A stretch of DNA of 13,195 bases from JBBRYB01 sp038238115 (lineage in GTDB: Bacteria; Actinomycetota; Actinomycetes; Propionibacteriales; Nocardioidaceae): positions 1 through 13,195 of the forward strand of contig JBBRYB010000070.1 in NCBI GenBank assembly GCA_038238115.1, given 5' to 3'. Shown here in pieces: positions 5,635 to 13,195 of the stretch (position 1 is the first letter of the stretch; each line of letters starts with the position of its first letter). Below the pieces are notes generated by a model that searched no databases, was not told the DNA's origin, and saw only the letters and a program-made list of their open reading frames with translations. A program made the translations under genes and the position numbers.

Positions 5635-5812
5635 GTGACCATGAGGACGCTGGATGTCTCCTCCGGACACGTACGAACCGCGGCCGCAACCCTGGGGCTG
5701 TCACTCGGACTCGCAACAGCTGTCCTGTCGGCATCCACCGTGACCGACCACGCCGTCCACCCGAACAACGTCGACGCCAGGGTCCACGTGCTGCACTTCC
5801 GGGTGACGTTTA
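5635..5812 (+). CDS. Possible secreted-protein fragment cut off by IS copy 2
   Basis: An open frame from GTG 5635 (or ATG 5641) encodes MRTLDVSSGHVRTAAATLGL, SLGLATAVLSAS and further residues up to 5812, where IS copy 2 begins. The first 35 residues resemble a signal peptide: a basic start, a hydrophobic Ala/Leu core and a small-residue end. Most third codon positions are G or C, as in the real genes here. There is no clear Shine-Dalgarno sequence and no family resemblance, so it may be a chance frame. I see nothing else in the 200 bases before it (5431-5634). Confidence 0.2.
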
Positions 5813-6690
5813 GCCTGTCCCGTGCCAATACCCCTGGGGTCGGCAGGTCTGTTTGCATGATCATGCGGCTCGCTGGTACTGGCGGATCAGTCCCCGAGGG
5901 CCTCTCGTCGACGGACCGGAGCGGTCAGGTCGATGACCCGATCCGGGTCATGGTTGGGTGGGTGTTTTTCGCGCCGTTGATGTGGCCGGTGATGATTGAG
6001 GTGGGACTGGTAGCCGGCAAACACCGATCGGAGGTGCCGGTTACCCCAGATGAGCGTCAGGTCCAGACACTCGCGGCGAAGACTGCCCACGAACCGCTCT
6101 GCGTAACAATGCGCCCCCCAGGCGCCCGGACCGGCCTCATGATCGTCCGGGCACCGATCGAGGCGAACACAGCGTCGAACGCTGCGGTGAACGTCGTATC
6201 CCGGTCACCGATGAGGATGTGAACTGGGCAGCGCGCTCGCGAGGTCGATCAGGAGGTTCCGGGCTTGTTGGGTGGTCCACTGTTCCGTCGGGTTCGCCGT
6301 CACCGGCAAGGATGTGCACCCGACGGGTGCCGATCTCCATCGCGAAGAACACTTACCACCGGCGCAACAACACGGTGTCGACAGGCAGGAAGTCACACCC
6401 GAGCAGACTGCTGGCCTGGCAGGTCAGGAACGTCCGCCAGGTCGGGTCCGTCCGCCGCGGCGCCGGCCCCAACCGGGCGGGAGGCCAAGATCCCGCGGAT
6501 CGTGCCCACCCCCACCCGGCAGCCCACAGCGAGCATCTCGCCCTGGAGCCCGGCCGGAGCAGCCCCGCACACGCGACAAGCACCGCCCAGTACAGGAGCC
6601 GCAGGGACACAACCTTGATCACCCCAAACACCGGTACACCACAGTCGCAGCACGAGCAGACCCTACGTCTGCATACTGGCACGGCACACG
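5813..6690 (-). mobile_element. Degraded second copy of the insertion sequence (IS copy 2)
   Basis: This is the same element as at 3111-4308 and in the same orientation, but only about 880 bases long. The left end CCTGTCCCGTGCCA (5814-5827) matches the reverse complement of the right end (6677-6690) at 12 of 14 positions. Compared with copy 1, two internal blocks are missing. One corresponds to about 3855-4027 of copy 1, joining near 6550. The other corresponds to about 4066-4206, joining after ACCGCCC at 6582-6588. The two copies enclose the integrase remnant and hicAB as direct repeats. Confidence 0.74.
5861..6622 (-). pseudogene. IS transposase remnant with deletions and frameshifts
   Basis: Pieces match the transposase of copy 1. 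The N-terminus VIKVVSLRLLYW (GTG near 6622) is followed by a jump to RRTDPTWRTFL and CDFLPVDTVLLRRW, then MEIGTRRVHIL, VTANPTEQWTTQQARNLLID and MGSLRRECLDLTLIWGNRHL. It ends in GLIRQYQRAA with a stop at 5861-5863, reached only after another frameshift. The helix-turn-helix region is largely deleted. It cannot make an active transposase. Confidence 0.75.
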
Positions 6691-6707
6691 CGTGCCCAGT
6701 TCTGCGG

Positions 6708-6731
6708 GGGTTAACGATCAGTAAGCGTCCA
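6708..6731. repeat. 24-base segment similar to 4550-4573
   Basis: GGGTTAACGATCAGTAAGCG followed by TCCA agrees with 4550-4573 at 20 of 24 positions. It begins 18 bases outside the right end of IS copy 2. It could be a flank once shared by the two IS neighbourhoods. Confidence 0.3.
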
Positions 6732-6804
6732 TCGCCGGGCTCCGACCCGCGGGTGCGGCTTCGGTCTTCAGCGTGCAGCGATCACGTGGGTTGACGGTCG
6801 TGCC

Positions 6805-7137
6805 TCAGCTTCGCACGGCCACCGTGAGCAGCACCGCCGAGTCCTCGATCGCTTCGAGAGCGTGCCGGGAGTCGGGAATGGTGATCAGGTCGCCGGGTGA
6901 TCCGTTCCACCTGTTGTCGCCCGCTACGAGGGTGACGCGGCCGTGCAGGACCTGGACGGTCGCCTCGCCCGGGTTCTCGTGTGCGCCCAGGTTCGAGCCG
7001 GCACGGAGGGCGATCAGGGTCTGGCGGAGGACGTGCTCGTGACCTCCGTAGATCGTGTGGGCGCTGCGGCCGCTGGATGCGCTAGATGCCGTCTCCAGGT
7101 GATGTCGGACCAGTGCCGTCAGTGACTCCTTCTGCAT
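6805..7137 (-). CDS. Small cupin-domain protein
   Basis: A 110-residue single-domain cupin. Residues 1-35 are a helical lead (MQKESLTALVRHHLETA and SGRSAHTIYGGHEH). The barrel follows: motif 1 is GAHENPGEATVQVLHG (51-66), with His53 and Glu58 as likely metal ligands, and motif 2 is PGDLITIPDSRHALEA (81-96), with His92. In motif 1 the usual second histidine of HxH is Asn55, so metal binding may be altered. The ATG at 7137 is preceded by GAGGAGAA with proper spacing, which decides the start. The frame is open further upstream, but that part has no family resemblance. I recall actinobacterial cupins of this type near stress and nitrogen-oxide genes, but no defined activity. It is probably transcribed after narI. 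Confidence 0.87.
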   Translation of the reverse strand: MQKESLTALVRHHLETASSASSGRSAHTIYGGHEHVLRQTLIALRAGSNLGAHENPGEATVQVLHGRVTLVAGDNRWNGSPGDLITIPDSRHALEAIEDSAVLLTVAVRS

Positions 7138-7199
7138 GGGTTCTCCTCGTAGGCGTATCGGCGCGTGGGGTGACCGTTCGTAGTCAGGAAATGAATGTC

Positions 7200-7295
7200 C
7201 TACAGGACGTAGTGGGCCAGGTCCATCAACGCGGTGTGCTCGTCCATCAGCTCGCCGATCGGCGCGACGCCCCGGCACGCGCAGTATTCGCACAC
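7200..7295 (-). pseudogene. N-terminal remnant of a small hemerythrin-like protein
   Basis: A frame of 31 residues from GTG 7295, one base after the narI stop, encodes MCEYCACRGVAPIGELMDEH then TALMDLAHYVL and TAG 7202-7200. Actinobacterial hemerythrin-domain proteins often begin with M-C-x-Y-C-x-C followed by PIGELMDEH or PIAELTREH, the first helix of the four-helix diiron bundle, and are about 150 residues long. Here the match stops at the TAG, and no frame downstream continues the helices that would carry the other His and Glu ligands. It is therefore most likely a truncated gene. It could alternatively be a short CxxCxC peptide. The family call is from memory of sequence patterns. If intact in relatives, it would suit O2, NO or diiron chemistry beside nitrate respiration. 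Confidence 0.5.
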
Positions 7296-7296
7296 C

Positions 7297-8025
7297 TCAA
7301 CCCACCCGGTCCCATCCGCGCCGAGGGCGATGGCTGCCCAGCTGGGTGTCGTCGCGGCTGCGGTAGACGATGTAGGGGCGGGTGAGGTAGCCGACCGGCG
7401 CGCTGAAGACGTGCACGAGCCTGGTGAACGGCCAGATTGCGAACAACCCGAAGGCGACCAGGGTGTGCAGCTGGAAGCCCAGCGGCGCCTTGGCCATCAG
7501 GTCCGCGTCGGGCTGGAAGGCGAGGAACGAGCGGTACCAGACTGACACGCCCTCGCGGTAGTTGTAGTCGCCCCCGATGGTAAGGATCGAGCCAGCGATG
7601 GTGTTCCACATGCCCAGCACGATCACCGCGGCCAGGAAGGCGTACATCACCTTGTCCATCACGGTCGTCGCCGAGAACACTGGGCCAACCGTGCGGCGAC
7701 GGTAGATCAGGATCACCATGCCGACAACCGCCATCACGCCCGCGACGAGGCCGCCCGCCACGGCCACCACGTGGTAGGTGCGTTCGCTGATGCCGACCGC
7801 GTCGGTCCACGACTGGGGCACAAGCAGGCCAATGACATGGCCGCCGACGACGCCGAGCATTCCGAAGTGGAACAGCGGGCTGCCGATGCGCAGCAACCGG
7901 TTCTCGTAGAGCTGGCTGGACCGGGTGGTCCACCCGAACTTGTCGTAGCGGTAGCGCCAAAGGTGTCCGACGACAAACGCCGTGAGGCAGATGTACGGCA
8001 CGACGACGAAGAGGAACTCGTTCAT
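7297..8025 (-). CDS. narI: Respiratory nitrate reductase gamma subunit (dihaem cytochrome b)
   Basis: A 242-residue membrane subunit that oxidises menaquinol and anchors NarGH. There are five hydrophobic spans, at about 3-22, 50-70, 85-108, 127-150 and 184-206. The haem-ligand histidines are His53 and His63 (FHFGMLGVVGGH) and His187 and His205 (QLHTLV, TRLVHVFS). The spacings of 10 and 18 equal those of E. coli His56/His66 and His187/His205, so both haems should be present. The ATG at 8025 overlaps the narJ stop by four bases (ATGA). The open frame upstream of it is narJ shadow. The last 20 residues are polar and poorly conserved. One base after the stop begins the hemerythrin-like remnant. 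Confidence 0.96.
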   Translation of the reverse strand: MNEFLFVVVPYICLTAFVVGHLWRYRYDKFGWTTRSSQLYENRLLRIGSPLFHFGMLGVVGGHVIGLLVPQSWTDAVGISERTYHVVAVAGGLVAGVMAVVGMVILIYRRRTVGPVFSATTVMDKVMYAFLAAVIVLGMWNTIAGSILTIGGDYNYREGVSVWYRSFLAFQPDADLMAKAPLGFQLHTLVAFGLFAIWPFTRLVHVFSAPVGYLTRPYIVYRSRDDTQLGSHRPRRGWDRVG

Positions 8026-8720
8026 CGGCGTGCTCCTGGGAAGGACGGCATGGACAAGAGGGTCGGCTCCGAAGCGGCTCCGGGGCTGAACTGCGGGGCG
8101 GCAAACGGCGCCAGCCCCACCTCCTCCTCGGGGGGGCCTTCGGCGGCGAGACGGCGTACGGCGTCCCGCTCGTCGCCGCGCAGGGCCGGCAGGGTGGCGG
8201 TGACCGCGTCGATCAGACCGGCCCATGGCGAACCCAGGTCTCTCAGCGAGAGACGCAGCAGCTCCAGGCCGGCCCGGTGGTCGAGCATCAGGCCGCGCCC
8301 GAGCTCGTGGTCCCCGGTGGCGGCGAACTCGAGGACGACACACAGGTGGTCGGGCAGCTCTGCGTCGTCGAGCTCGAACCCGGCGGTGAGGTAGGTCTGC
8401 TTGAAGCGCAGCAGCGCCATGCCCCGTTTGCGGGTGTTGCCGTGGGCGAAGTAGGTGAGGAAGAGGTTGCAGCGCCGCCGGGTGTCGAAGGTCTCGACGT
8501 AGTCGGCTTGGAGCTCGGGCATGGGCGTGCTCTCAAGGTGGACCAGGAAGGCTCGGATCGAGTCCCCGACCGTGGCCGGTAGCCGCTGCGAGGCCGACCT
8601 GAGCAGGTCCGCGCGGGACAGCATTTCCTCGTCGGGGTAGTCGAGGAGCAACGAGACCGACTGCCACACGATCGTCAACTGTTCCGAGGGCAGGGTCGGC
8701 TTCGGACGGCGCCCGCTCAC
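8022..8720 (-). CDS. narJ: Nitrate reductase maturation chaperone
   Basis: A 232-residue helical cytoplasmic chaperone of the NarJ/TorD family. It binds apo-NarG, helps insert the Mo cofactor and Fe-S cluster, and delays membrane attachment until assembly is complete. Family marks are VWQSVSLLLDYPDEEML near the start, then YVETFDTRRRCNLFLTYFAH (74-93) and GNTRKRGMALLRFKQTY (94-110), the central conserved helix pair. The start is GTG 8720, whose GTGA overlaps the narH stop, with a GGGGG purine run upstream. The frame is open to 8939 but only as narH shadow. The length is close to E. coli NarJ (236 residues). The last 30 residues are Pro/Ser/Ala-rich and probably disordered. Confidence 0.95.
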   Translation of the reverse strand: MSGRRPKPTLPSEQLTIVWQSVSLLLDYPDEEMLSRADLLRSASQRLPATVGDSIRAFLVHLESTPMPELQADYVETFDTRRRCNLFLTYFAHGNTRKRGMALLRFKQTYLTAGFELDDAELPDHLCVVLEFAATGDHELGRGLMLDHRAGLELLRLSLRDLGSPWAGLIDAVTATLPALRGDERDAVRRLAAEGPPEEEVGLAPFAAPQFSPGAASEPTLLSMPSFPGARR

Positions 8721-10366
8721 GAGTCGTCCCCCTTCAGGGGGAACAGGCCCGACGGCGAGCCCTTTCCGTCCCAGTTCAGCAGGTTGACCCGGGCGCCCTT
8801 GTGCTCGGGACCGGCGAGCGAGTCGGCGGTCTGCCGGTCCTGGAGCATCTGGAAGTTCTCGACGGCGATGGGTGTGGGGGCACCCGAGCCCTCGCCGAAG
8901 AGGTTCTGCTGTCCTCCGCCGTACTCGGAGACCGAACACTCGGTGGCCAGCTCCTCCAGGGAGTGGGCCTGCTCGGCGTGCGCGGGCGGGATGACGTAAC
9001 GCTCGTCGTACTTGGCGATCGCGAGGAGCCGGTACATGTCGTACATGCCCTCCTCGCTCATGCCGACCCCTTCTGGGATCGATCCGTCGGACTCGCGGCC
9101 CATGTTGATGTCGCGCATGTAGCAGCGCATCGCCGCGAGCTTCTTGAGCACCGCGTCGACCGGTACGACGTCGCCGGCGGTGAAGAGCTCGGCGAGGTAC
9201 TCGACGGGGATCCGGAGCGCGTCGATGGCTGCGAACAGGTTGCCCTTGTCCTCGGCGTCCTCCCCGGTCTCCGCGACCACGTCGACGACGGGCGAGAGGG
9301 GCGGGATGTACCAGACCATGGGCATCGTCCGGTACTCCGGGTGCAGCGGCAGCGCGACCTTGTAGGTGTTGATGAGTGCGTAGATCGGGGAGCGCTGGGC
9401 GGCGTCGATCCAGTCGCGGGCGATGCCGGCCTTCTCCGCCTCCCGGATCACCTCGGGATCAGAGGGATCGAGGAAGACGTCGCGCTGGGCCTCATAAAGA
9501 CCCTGGTCGTCGGTGGTCGAGGCGGCCTCGAGGACCTTGTCGGCGTCATAGAGCATGAGGCCGATGTAGCGCAGTCGGCCGACGCAGGTCTCCGAGCAGA
9601 CGGTGGGGAGGCCGACCTCTATGCGCGGGAAGCAGAAGGTGCACTTCTCGGCCTTGCCGGTGCGGTGGTTGAAGTAGACCTTCTTGTACGGGCAGCCGGA
9701 GACGCACATGCGCCAGCCGCGGCACTTGTCCTGGTCGACCAGGACAATGCCGTCCTCCTCGCGCTTGTAGATCGCGCCGCTCGGGCAGGACGCGGCGCAC
9801 GAGGGGTTGAGGCAGTGCTCGCAGATGCGTGGCAGGTAGAACATGAAGGTCTGCTCGAACTCGAACTTCACTTTGTCAGCGATCTTCTTGAGCACCGGGT
9901 CGCGGTGCGCGTTGACAGTGGAGCCGCCGAGGTCGTCGTCCCAGTTGGCCGACCATTCGATCTTTATGTTCTTGCCCGAGATCAGCGACTTCGGGCGTGC
10001 TACCGGGGTGTGCTCCTGGGCCGGCGCGTCAGTGAGCGTGGCGTAGTCGTAGGTCCACGGCTCGTAGTACTCGCCGATCGAGGGCAGCTTGGGGTTCGAG
10101 AAGATCGTGAGGAGCTTCTTGAACCGACCACCGGCCTTGAGCTTGAGCCGACCGCGCTTGCTGAGTTCCCAGCCGCCCTGCCACTTCTCCTGGTCCTCAT
10201 AGGTGCGGGGGTAGCCGAGACCGGGCCGGGTCTCGACGTTGTTGAACCAGATGTACTCGGTGCCGGACCGGTTGGTCCACGCTTGCTTGCAGGTGACCGA
10301 GCAGGTGTGGCACCCGATGCACTTGTCGAGGTTCATCACCATCGCCATCTGCGCCATGACCTTCAT
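8717..10366 (-). CDS. narH: Respiratory nitrate reductase beta subunit (Fe-S electron-transfer protein)
   Basis: A 549-residue cytoplasmic subunit that carries electrons from NarI to NarG. Four cysteine groups are complete: C16/C19/C22/C26; C182/C185/C190/C194 (ICEHCLNPSCAASCPSGAIY); C215/C221/C225, with Trp218 in place of the cysteine (CRGWRMCVSGCPYKK); and C242/C245/C257/C261. This is the standard set of three [4Fe-4S] clusters and one [3Fe-4S], the latter marked by the Trp. The C-terminal half (YALINTYKVALPLHPEYRTM, YMRDINMGRES) is the NarH-specific extension. Nothing important appears missing, and the length is usual for actinobacterial NarH, slightly longer than E. coli (512). The ATG at 10366 overlaps the narG stop by one base (TGATG), so translation is coupled. 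Confidence 0.98.
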   Translation of the reverse strand: MKVMAQMAMVMNLDKCIGCHTCSVTCKQAWTNRSGTEYIWFNNVETRPGLGYPRTYEDQEKWQGGWELSKRGRLKLKAGGRFKKLLTIFSNPKLPSIGEYYEPWTYDYATLTDAPAQEHTPVARPKSLISGKNIKIEWSANWDDDLGGSTVNAHRDPVLKKIADKVKFEFEQTFMFYLPRICEHCLNPSCAASCPSGAIYKREEDGIVLVDQDKCRGWRMCVSGCPYKKVYFNHRTGKAEKCTFCFPRIEVGLPTVCSETCVGRLRYIGLMLYDADKVLEAASTTDDQGLYEAQRDVFLDPSDPEVIREAEKAGIARDWIDAAQRSPIYALINTYKVALPLHPEYRTMPMVWYIPPLSPVVDVVAETGEDAEDKGNLFAAIDALRIPVEYLAELFTAGDVVPVDAVLKKLAAMRCYMRDINMGRESDGSIPEGVGMSEEGMYDMYRLLAIAKYDERYVIPPAHAEQAHSLEELATECSVSEYGGGQQNLFGEGSGAPTPIAVENFQMLQDRQTADSLAGPEHKGARVNLLNWDGKGSPSGLFPLKGDDS

Positions 10367-13195
10367 CAGTACGTCACGTCCTGGCTGCGCTTGCGGATGA
10401 TGGTCACTTCGTCACGTTGGTTGCCGGTGGGGCCGAGGTAGTTGAAGGCGAAGCTCAGCTGGGCGTAGCCACCGATCAGGTGCGACGGCTTGACGAGCAG
10501 CCTGGTAAGCGAGTTGTGGATGCCGCCGCGCTTGCCGGAGGTCTCCGCCAGTGGGACGTCGATCAGACGGTCCTGGGCGTGGTACATGTACACGGTTCCC
10601 TCGGGCATCCGGTGCGACACGATCGCCCGGGCCACGACGACGCCGTTGCGGTTGACCGCCTCGATCCAGTCGTTGTCGACGATCCCGACCTTCGCGGCGT
10701 CGCGATCGCTCATCCAGATGTTCTGGCCACCGCGTGAGAGCGACAGCATGAACAGGTTGTCCTGGTACTCCGAGTGGATCGACCACTTATTGTGCGGGGT
10801 CAGGTAGCGGACCGTCAGCCCCTCGACCTGACCGGCCGACCCGTCGGAGACGTTGCCCAGGGCGGGTTCGGCGAACAGCGCCGCCATGTTGAGGGGTGGG
10901 CGGTAGACCGGCAATCCCTCGCCCAGCTCGGTCATCCAGTCGTGGTCAAGGTAGAAGTGCATCCGCCCGGTAAGGGTGTGCCACGGCTTCTTCCGCTCGA
11001 CGTTGATCGTGAACGGCGAGTATCGGCGCCCGCCGGTCTCGGAGCCCGACCACTCCGGCGAGGTAATCACCGGCACCGGTGGCCCCTGGGTGTCCGCGAA
11101 GGTGATCTGCTTGCCCTCGTGCTCCTCGGCCAGGTCCGCCAGCCGCACCCCCGTTCGCTTCTCCAGGGTCTTGAAGCCCTGCGTGGCCAGGTGCCCGTTG
11201 GTCGTCCCCGACATCGCCAGGATCGCCTCGCAGACGTGGACGTCGCGCTTCAACGACGGCCGGCCGTCGGCCACGCCGCCGCGGACCGCGCCGTTCTTAG
11301 CCCGGAGGTAGTCGACCTGCTTGCTCAGCTCGAAGGTCACCCCCTTCGTGCTCGCGCCGAGCGTGTCCACCAGCGGCCCCAGCGCGTTCATCTTCTCGGC
11401 CACCGCACCGTAGTCACGCTCCACCTCGACAAGCTTGGGCATCGTGACCCCGGGAATTGGTTCGCACTCGCCCTTCTTCCAGTCGCGAACGACGCCGTGC
11501 GGGTTCGCCATGGCGTCGGGGGTGTCGTGGGTGAGCGGCACCGCGACGACGTCCTTGCGCACGCCGAGGTGAGTGCCGGCCAGCCCGCTGAACTTCTCGG
11601 CGATCGTCTGCCAGGCGTCCCAGTCGGTACGGGTCTGCCACGGAGGTGCGATGGCAGGGTTGAACGAGTGCACGAACGGGTGCATGTCGGTGGTGTTGAG
11701 GTCGTGCTTCTCGTACCAGGTGGCGGCTGGGAGGACGACGTCGGAGAAGATCGTCGTGCTGGTCTGACGGAAGTCGATCGTCATCAGCAGGTCGAGCTTG
11801 CCCTCGGGTGCCTCGTCACGCCATCGGACATCGACGGGGCGCTGGCCCTCCGGCGTCTCGGTCGCGCGCACCGAGGAGTCGGTGCCCAATAGGTGCCTGA
11901 GGAAGTACTCGTTGCCCTTGCCCGAGGAACCGAGGAGGTTGGCCCTCCAGATCGACAGGATCCGCGGGTAGTTCTGGGGTGCGTCGGGGTCCTCACCTGC
12001 GAAGTCGAGCTCGCCGGACTTGAGCTGCTCGACGATGTACTCCCCCACCGGCTTGCCAGCCGCGGCCGCGTCGTCGCTGAGGTCGAGCGGGTTGCGGTCG
12101 AAGGTTGGGTACGACGGCATCCAGCCCATCCGCGCGCTCTGCGCGATCACGTCGGCGGTGGACTGGCCGGCAAGCTGGCCCTTGCCCGTAGTGGCGGACA
12201 GGGTGTCGGCGCCGAACTGGTCGTAGCGGAACTGGTTGGTGTGCAGGTACCAGTAGGCCGTCTGGATCATGTTGCGTGGCGGACGGTTCCAGTCAAGGGC
12301 GTTCGCGATCTGCGTGTAGCCCGTGATGGGCCTGACCTTCTCCTGCCCGACGTAGTGGGCCCAGCCGCCGCCGTTGACTCCCTGGCAGCCGGTGAGGTTG
12401 GTCAGGGTGAGGAACGCGCGGTAGATCGTGTCGGAGTGGAACCAATGGTTGGTGCCAGCACCCATCACGATCATCGAGCGGCCACGTGACTCCTCGGCGT
12501 TCGCGGCGAACTCCCGAGCGATCCGGGCCGCGGTCACCGCCGGGACGCCGGTGATCGCCTCCTGCCATGCGGGTGTGTACGGCGACTCCGCGTCGTCGTA
12601 GCCGCTGGCCCACTCGCCGGGCAGCCCGTCACGATCGACGCCGTACTGCGCGAGCAACAGGTCGAAGACCGTGGTGACGAGATGGCCGTCGATACGACGA
12701 ACCGGCACGCCACGGGGCAGGTCAGCGGCCGCACCGTCGGGCGTGTCGAAGCGCGGCATCCTCACCAGGACGGCTTCCTCGGCGCCGTCCAGCAGCGAGA
12801 GTTGCGGGTCGACGTCCCCGAGCTCGAGGTTCCACCGGCCGATGCCGGCGTCGCCGTAGCGGTGACCGAGCGAGCCGTTCGGGACGACCGGCTCGCGGGT
12901 GCGCGCGTCGAGGAGCACGGTCTTGAAGGCCGCGTTCTCCTCGTCCGCGCCGGTTGAGGCGAGGTCGGAGGCCGTCAGGAACTTGCCCGCCGTGAGCTGA
13001 CCGTCGGCCGCCTCGTCGAGCTTCACCAGGTAGGGCAGGTCGGTGTAGGTCTTGACGTACTCGGTGAAGTACGGCGTCTGCCGGTCGACGAAGAACTCCT
13101 TCAGCACGACGTGCCCCATCGCCATCGCCAGCGCGGCGTCGGTGCCCGGCCTGGCGGGCAGCCACTCGTCGGCGAACTTCACGTTGTCGGCGTAG
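10366..13195 (-). CDS. narG: Respiratory nitrate reductase alpha subunit, 5' end outside the window
   Basis: The last 942 residues of NarG, the Mo-bisPGD catalytic subunit that reduces nitrate to nitrite. The frame runs off the right edge. Against E. coli NarG (1247 residues) about 300 N-terminal residues are missing, including the FS0 cluster ligands and the Mo-ligating Asp, so these cannot be checked. Visible marks are DAALAMAMGHVVLKEFFVDR at the start of the visible part, VNGGGWAHYVGQEKVRPITG in the middle, and the C-terminal molybdopterin-dinucleotide domain with LTPHNKWSIHSEYQDNLFML, SRGGQNIWMS, GTVYMYHAQDR and LIGGYAQLSFAFNYLGPTGN. There are no internal stops or shifts. Whether it carries a Tat signal, and so faces outward, cannot be seen. 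The promoter and any nitrate or oxygen control sites also lie beyond the window. Confidence 0.98.
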   Translation of the reverse strand, partial: YADNVKFADEWLPARPGTDAALAMAMGHVVLKEFFVDRQTPYFTEYVKTYTDLPYLVKLDEAADGQLTAGKFLTASDLASTGADEENAAFKTVLLDARTREPVVPNGSLGHRYGDAGIGRWNLELGDVDPQLSLLDGAEEAVLVRMPRFDTPDGAAADLPRGVPVRRIDGHLVTTVFDLLLAQYGVDRDGLPGEWASGYDDAESPYTPAWQEAITGVPAVTAARIAREFAANAEESRGRSMIVMGAGTNHWFHSDTIYRAFLTLTNLTGCQGVNGGGWAHYVGQEKVRPITGYTQIANALDWNRPPRNMIQTAYWYLHTNQFRYDQFGADTLSATTGKGQLAGQSTADVIAQSARMGWMPSYPTFDRNPLDLSDDAAAAGKPVGEYIVEQLKSGELDFAGEDPDAPQNYPRILSIWRANLLGSSGKGNEYFLRHLLGTDSSVRATETPEGQRPVDVRWRDEAPEGKLDLLMTIDFRQTSTTIFSDVVLPAATWYEKHDLNTTDMHPFVHSFNPAIAPPWQTRTDWDAWQTIAEKFSGLAGTHLGVRKDVVAVPLTHDTPDAMANPHGVVRDWKKGECEPIPGVTMPKLVEVERDYGAVAEKMNALGPLVDTLGASTKGVTFELSKQVDYLRAKNGAVRGGVADGRPSLKRDVHVCEAILAMSGTTNGHLATQGFKTLEKRTGVRLADLAEEHEGKQITFADTQGPPVPVITSPEWSGSETGGRRYSPFTINVERKKPWHTLTGRMHFYLDHDWMTELGEGLPVYRPPLNMAALFAEPALGNVSDGSAGQVEGLTVRYLTPHNKWSIHSEYQDNLFMLSLSRGGQNIWMSDRDAAKVGIVDNDWIEAVNRNGVVVARAIVSHRMPEGTVYMYHAQDRLIDVPLAETSGKRGGIHNSLTRLLVKPSHLIGGYAQLSFAFNYLGPTGNQRDEVTIIRKRSQDVTY

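Noticed and set aside
3111..6690. Composite transposon carrying hicAB between the two IS copies
   Set aside because: Both transposases are broken, one copy has large deletions, and no outer target duplication was seen. The direct arrangement may simply reflect repeated insertion.
6745..6754. Palindrome ACCCGCGGGT downstream of the cupin gene as terminator
   Set aside because: It is a short 10-base palindrome without a loop or T-run. In DNA of this composition it is easily due to chance.
8801..10441. A 546-codon open frame on the plus strand
   Set aside because: It lies antisense to narH, which is certain. Long antisense frames are expected in high-GC genes, and this translation (Val/Asp/Gly/Leu/Arg-rich) has no family resemblance.
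10774..11892. A 372-codon open frame on the plus strand
   Set aside because: It is antisense to narG and low-complexity in composition, a codon-bias shadow.
1..13195. CRISPR array, tRNA or rRNA genes
   Set aside because: No regularly spaced repeats, and no tRNA arms with a GGTTCGA-type loop or rRNA signatures, were found by reading.

Overview
The window is high-GC DNA with the codon bias of an actinobacterium. The evidence is near-uniform G/C at third codon positions, GTG starts, and proteins that resemble actinobacterial families such as a HicA with a GNPKNVRY start, a pSAM2-like integrase tail and actinobacterial NarGHJI. I cannot name the genus from this sequence. The window holds two respiratory gene blocks separated by about 4 kb of decayed mobile-element DNA.

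Layout from left to right. Positions 1-690 are debris: the tail of an unidentified gene (2-94), a hairpin (119-141), a frameshifted N-terminal piece of a tyrosine recombinase (210-489), and a fragment of an IS transposase in the opposite orientation (490-690). Positions 856-2662 (+) are a tightly coupled three-gene operon: a 53-aa single-span membrane peptide, a 228-aa four-helix cytochrome b with all four haem-ligand histidines, and a 321-aa protein with two membrane spans and a large domain between them. There is no Rieske protein and no c-type cytochrome with it. A run of inverted repeats (2730-2810) separates it from a convergent excisionase-like gene (2806-2982, -).

Positions 3111-6690 hold two same-orientation copies of one IS with matching terminal inverted repeats. 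One is almost full length but frameshifted three times, and the other is internally deleted. Between them lie a C-terminal integrase remnant directly against the first IS, and an intact-looking hicA-hicB toxin-antitoxin pair (4812-5404, -).

Positions 6805-13195 (-) hold the respiratory nitrate reductase operon narG (5' end beyond the window), narH, narJ and narI, joined by 1- and 4-base stop/start overlaps. It is followed by a 31-codon remnant resembling the N-terminus of a hemerythrin-like protein and by a small cupin gene with its own Shine-Dalgarno sequence. NarGHI would oxidise menaquinol through the dihaem NarI, pass electrons through the Fe-S clusters of NarH and reduce nitrate at the Mo-bisPGD site of NarG, with NarJ acting as maturation chaperone.

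The most interesting part is the Rieske-less cytochrome b module near nar. Its 321-aa partner has no recognisable redox motif and contains no cysteine. Whether the module works with nitrate respiration or is only a chance neighbour across an IS-scarred region cannot be decided from this sequence alone.
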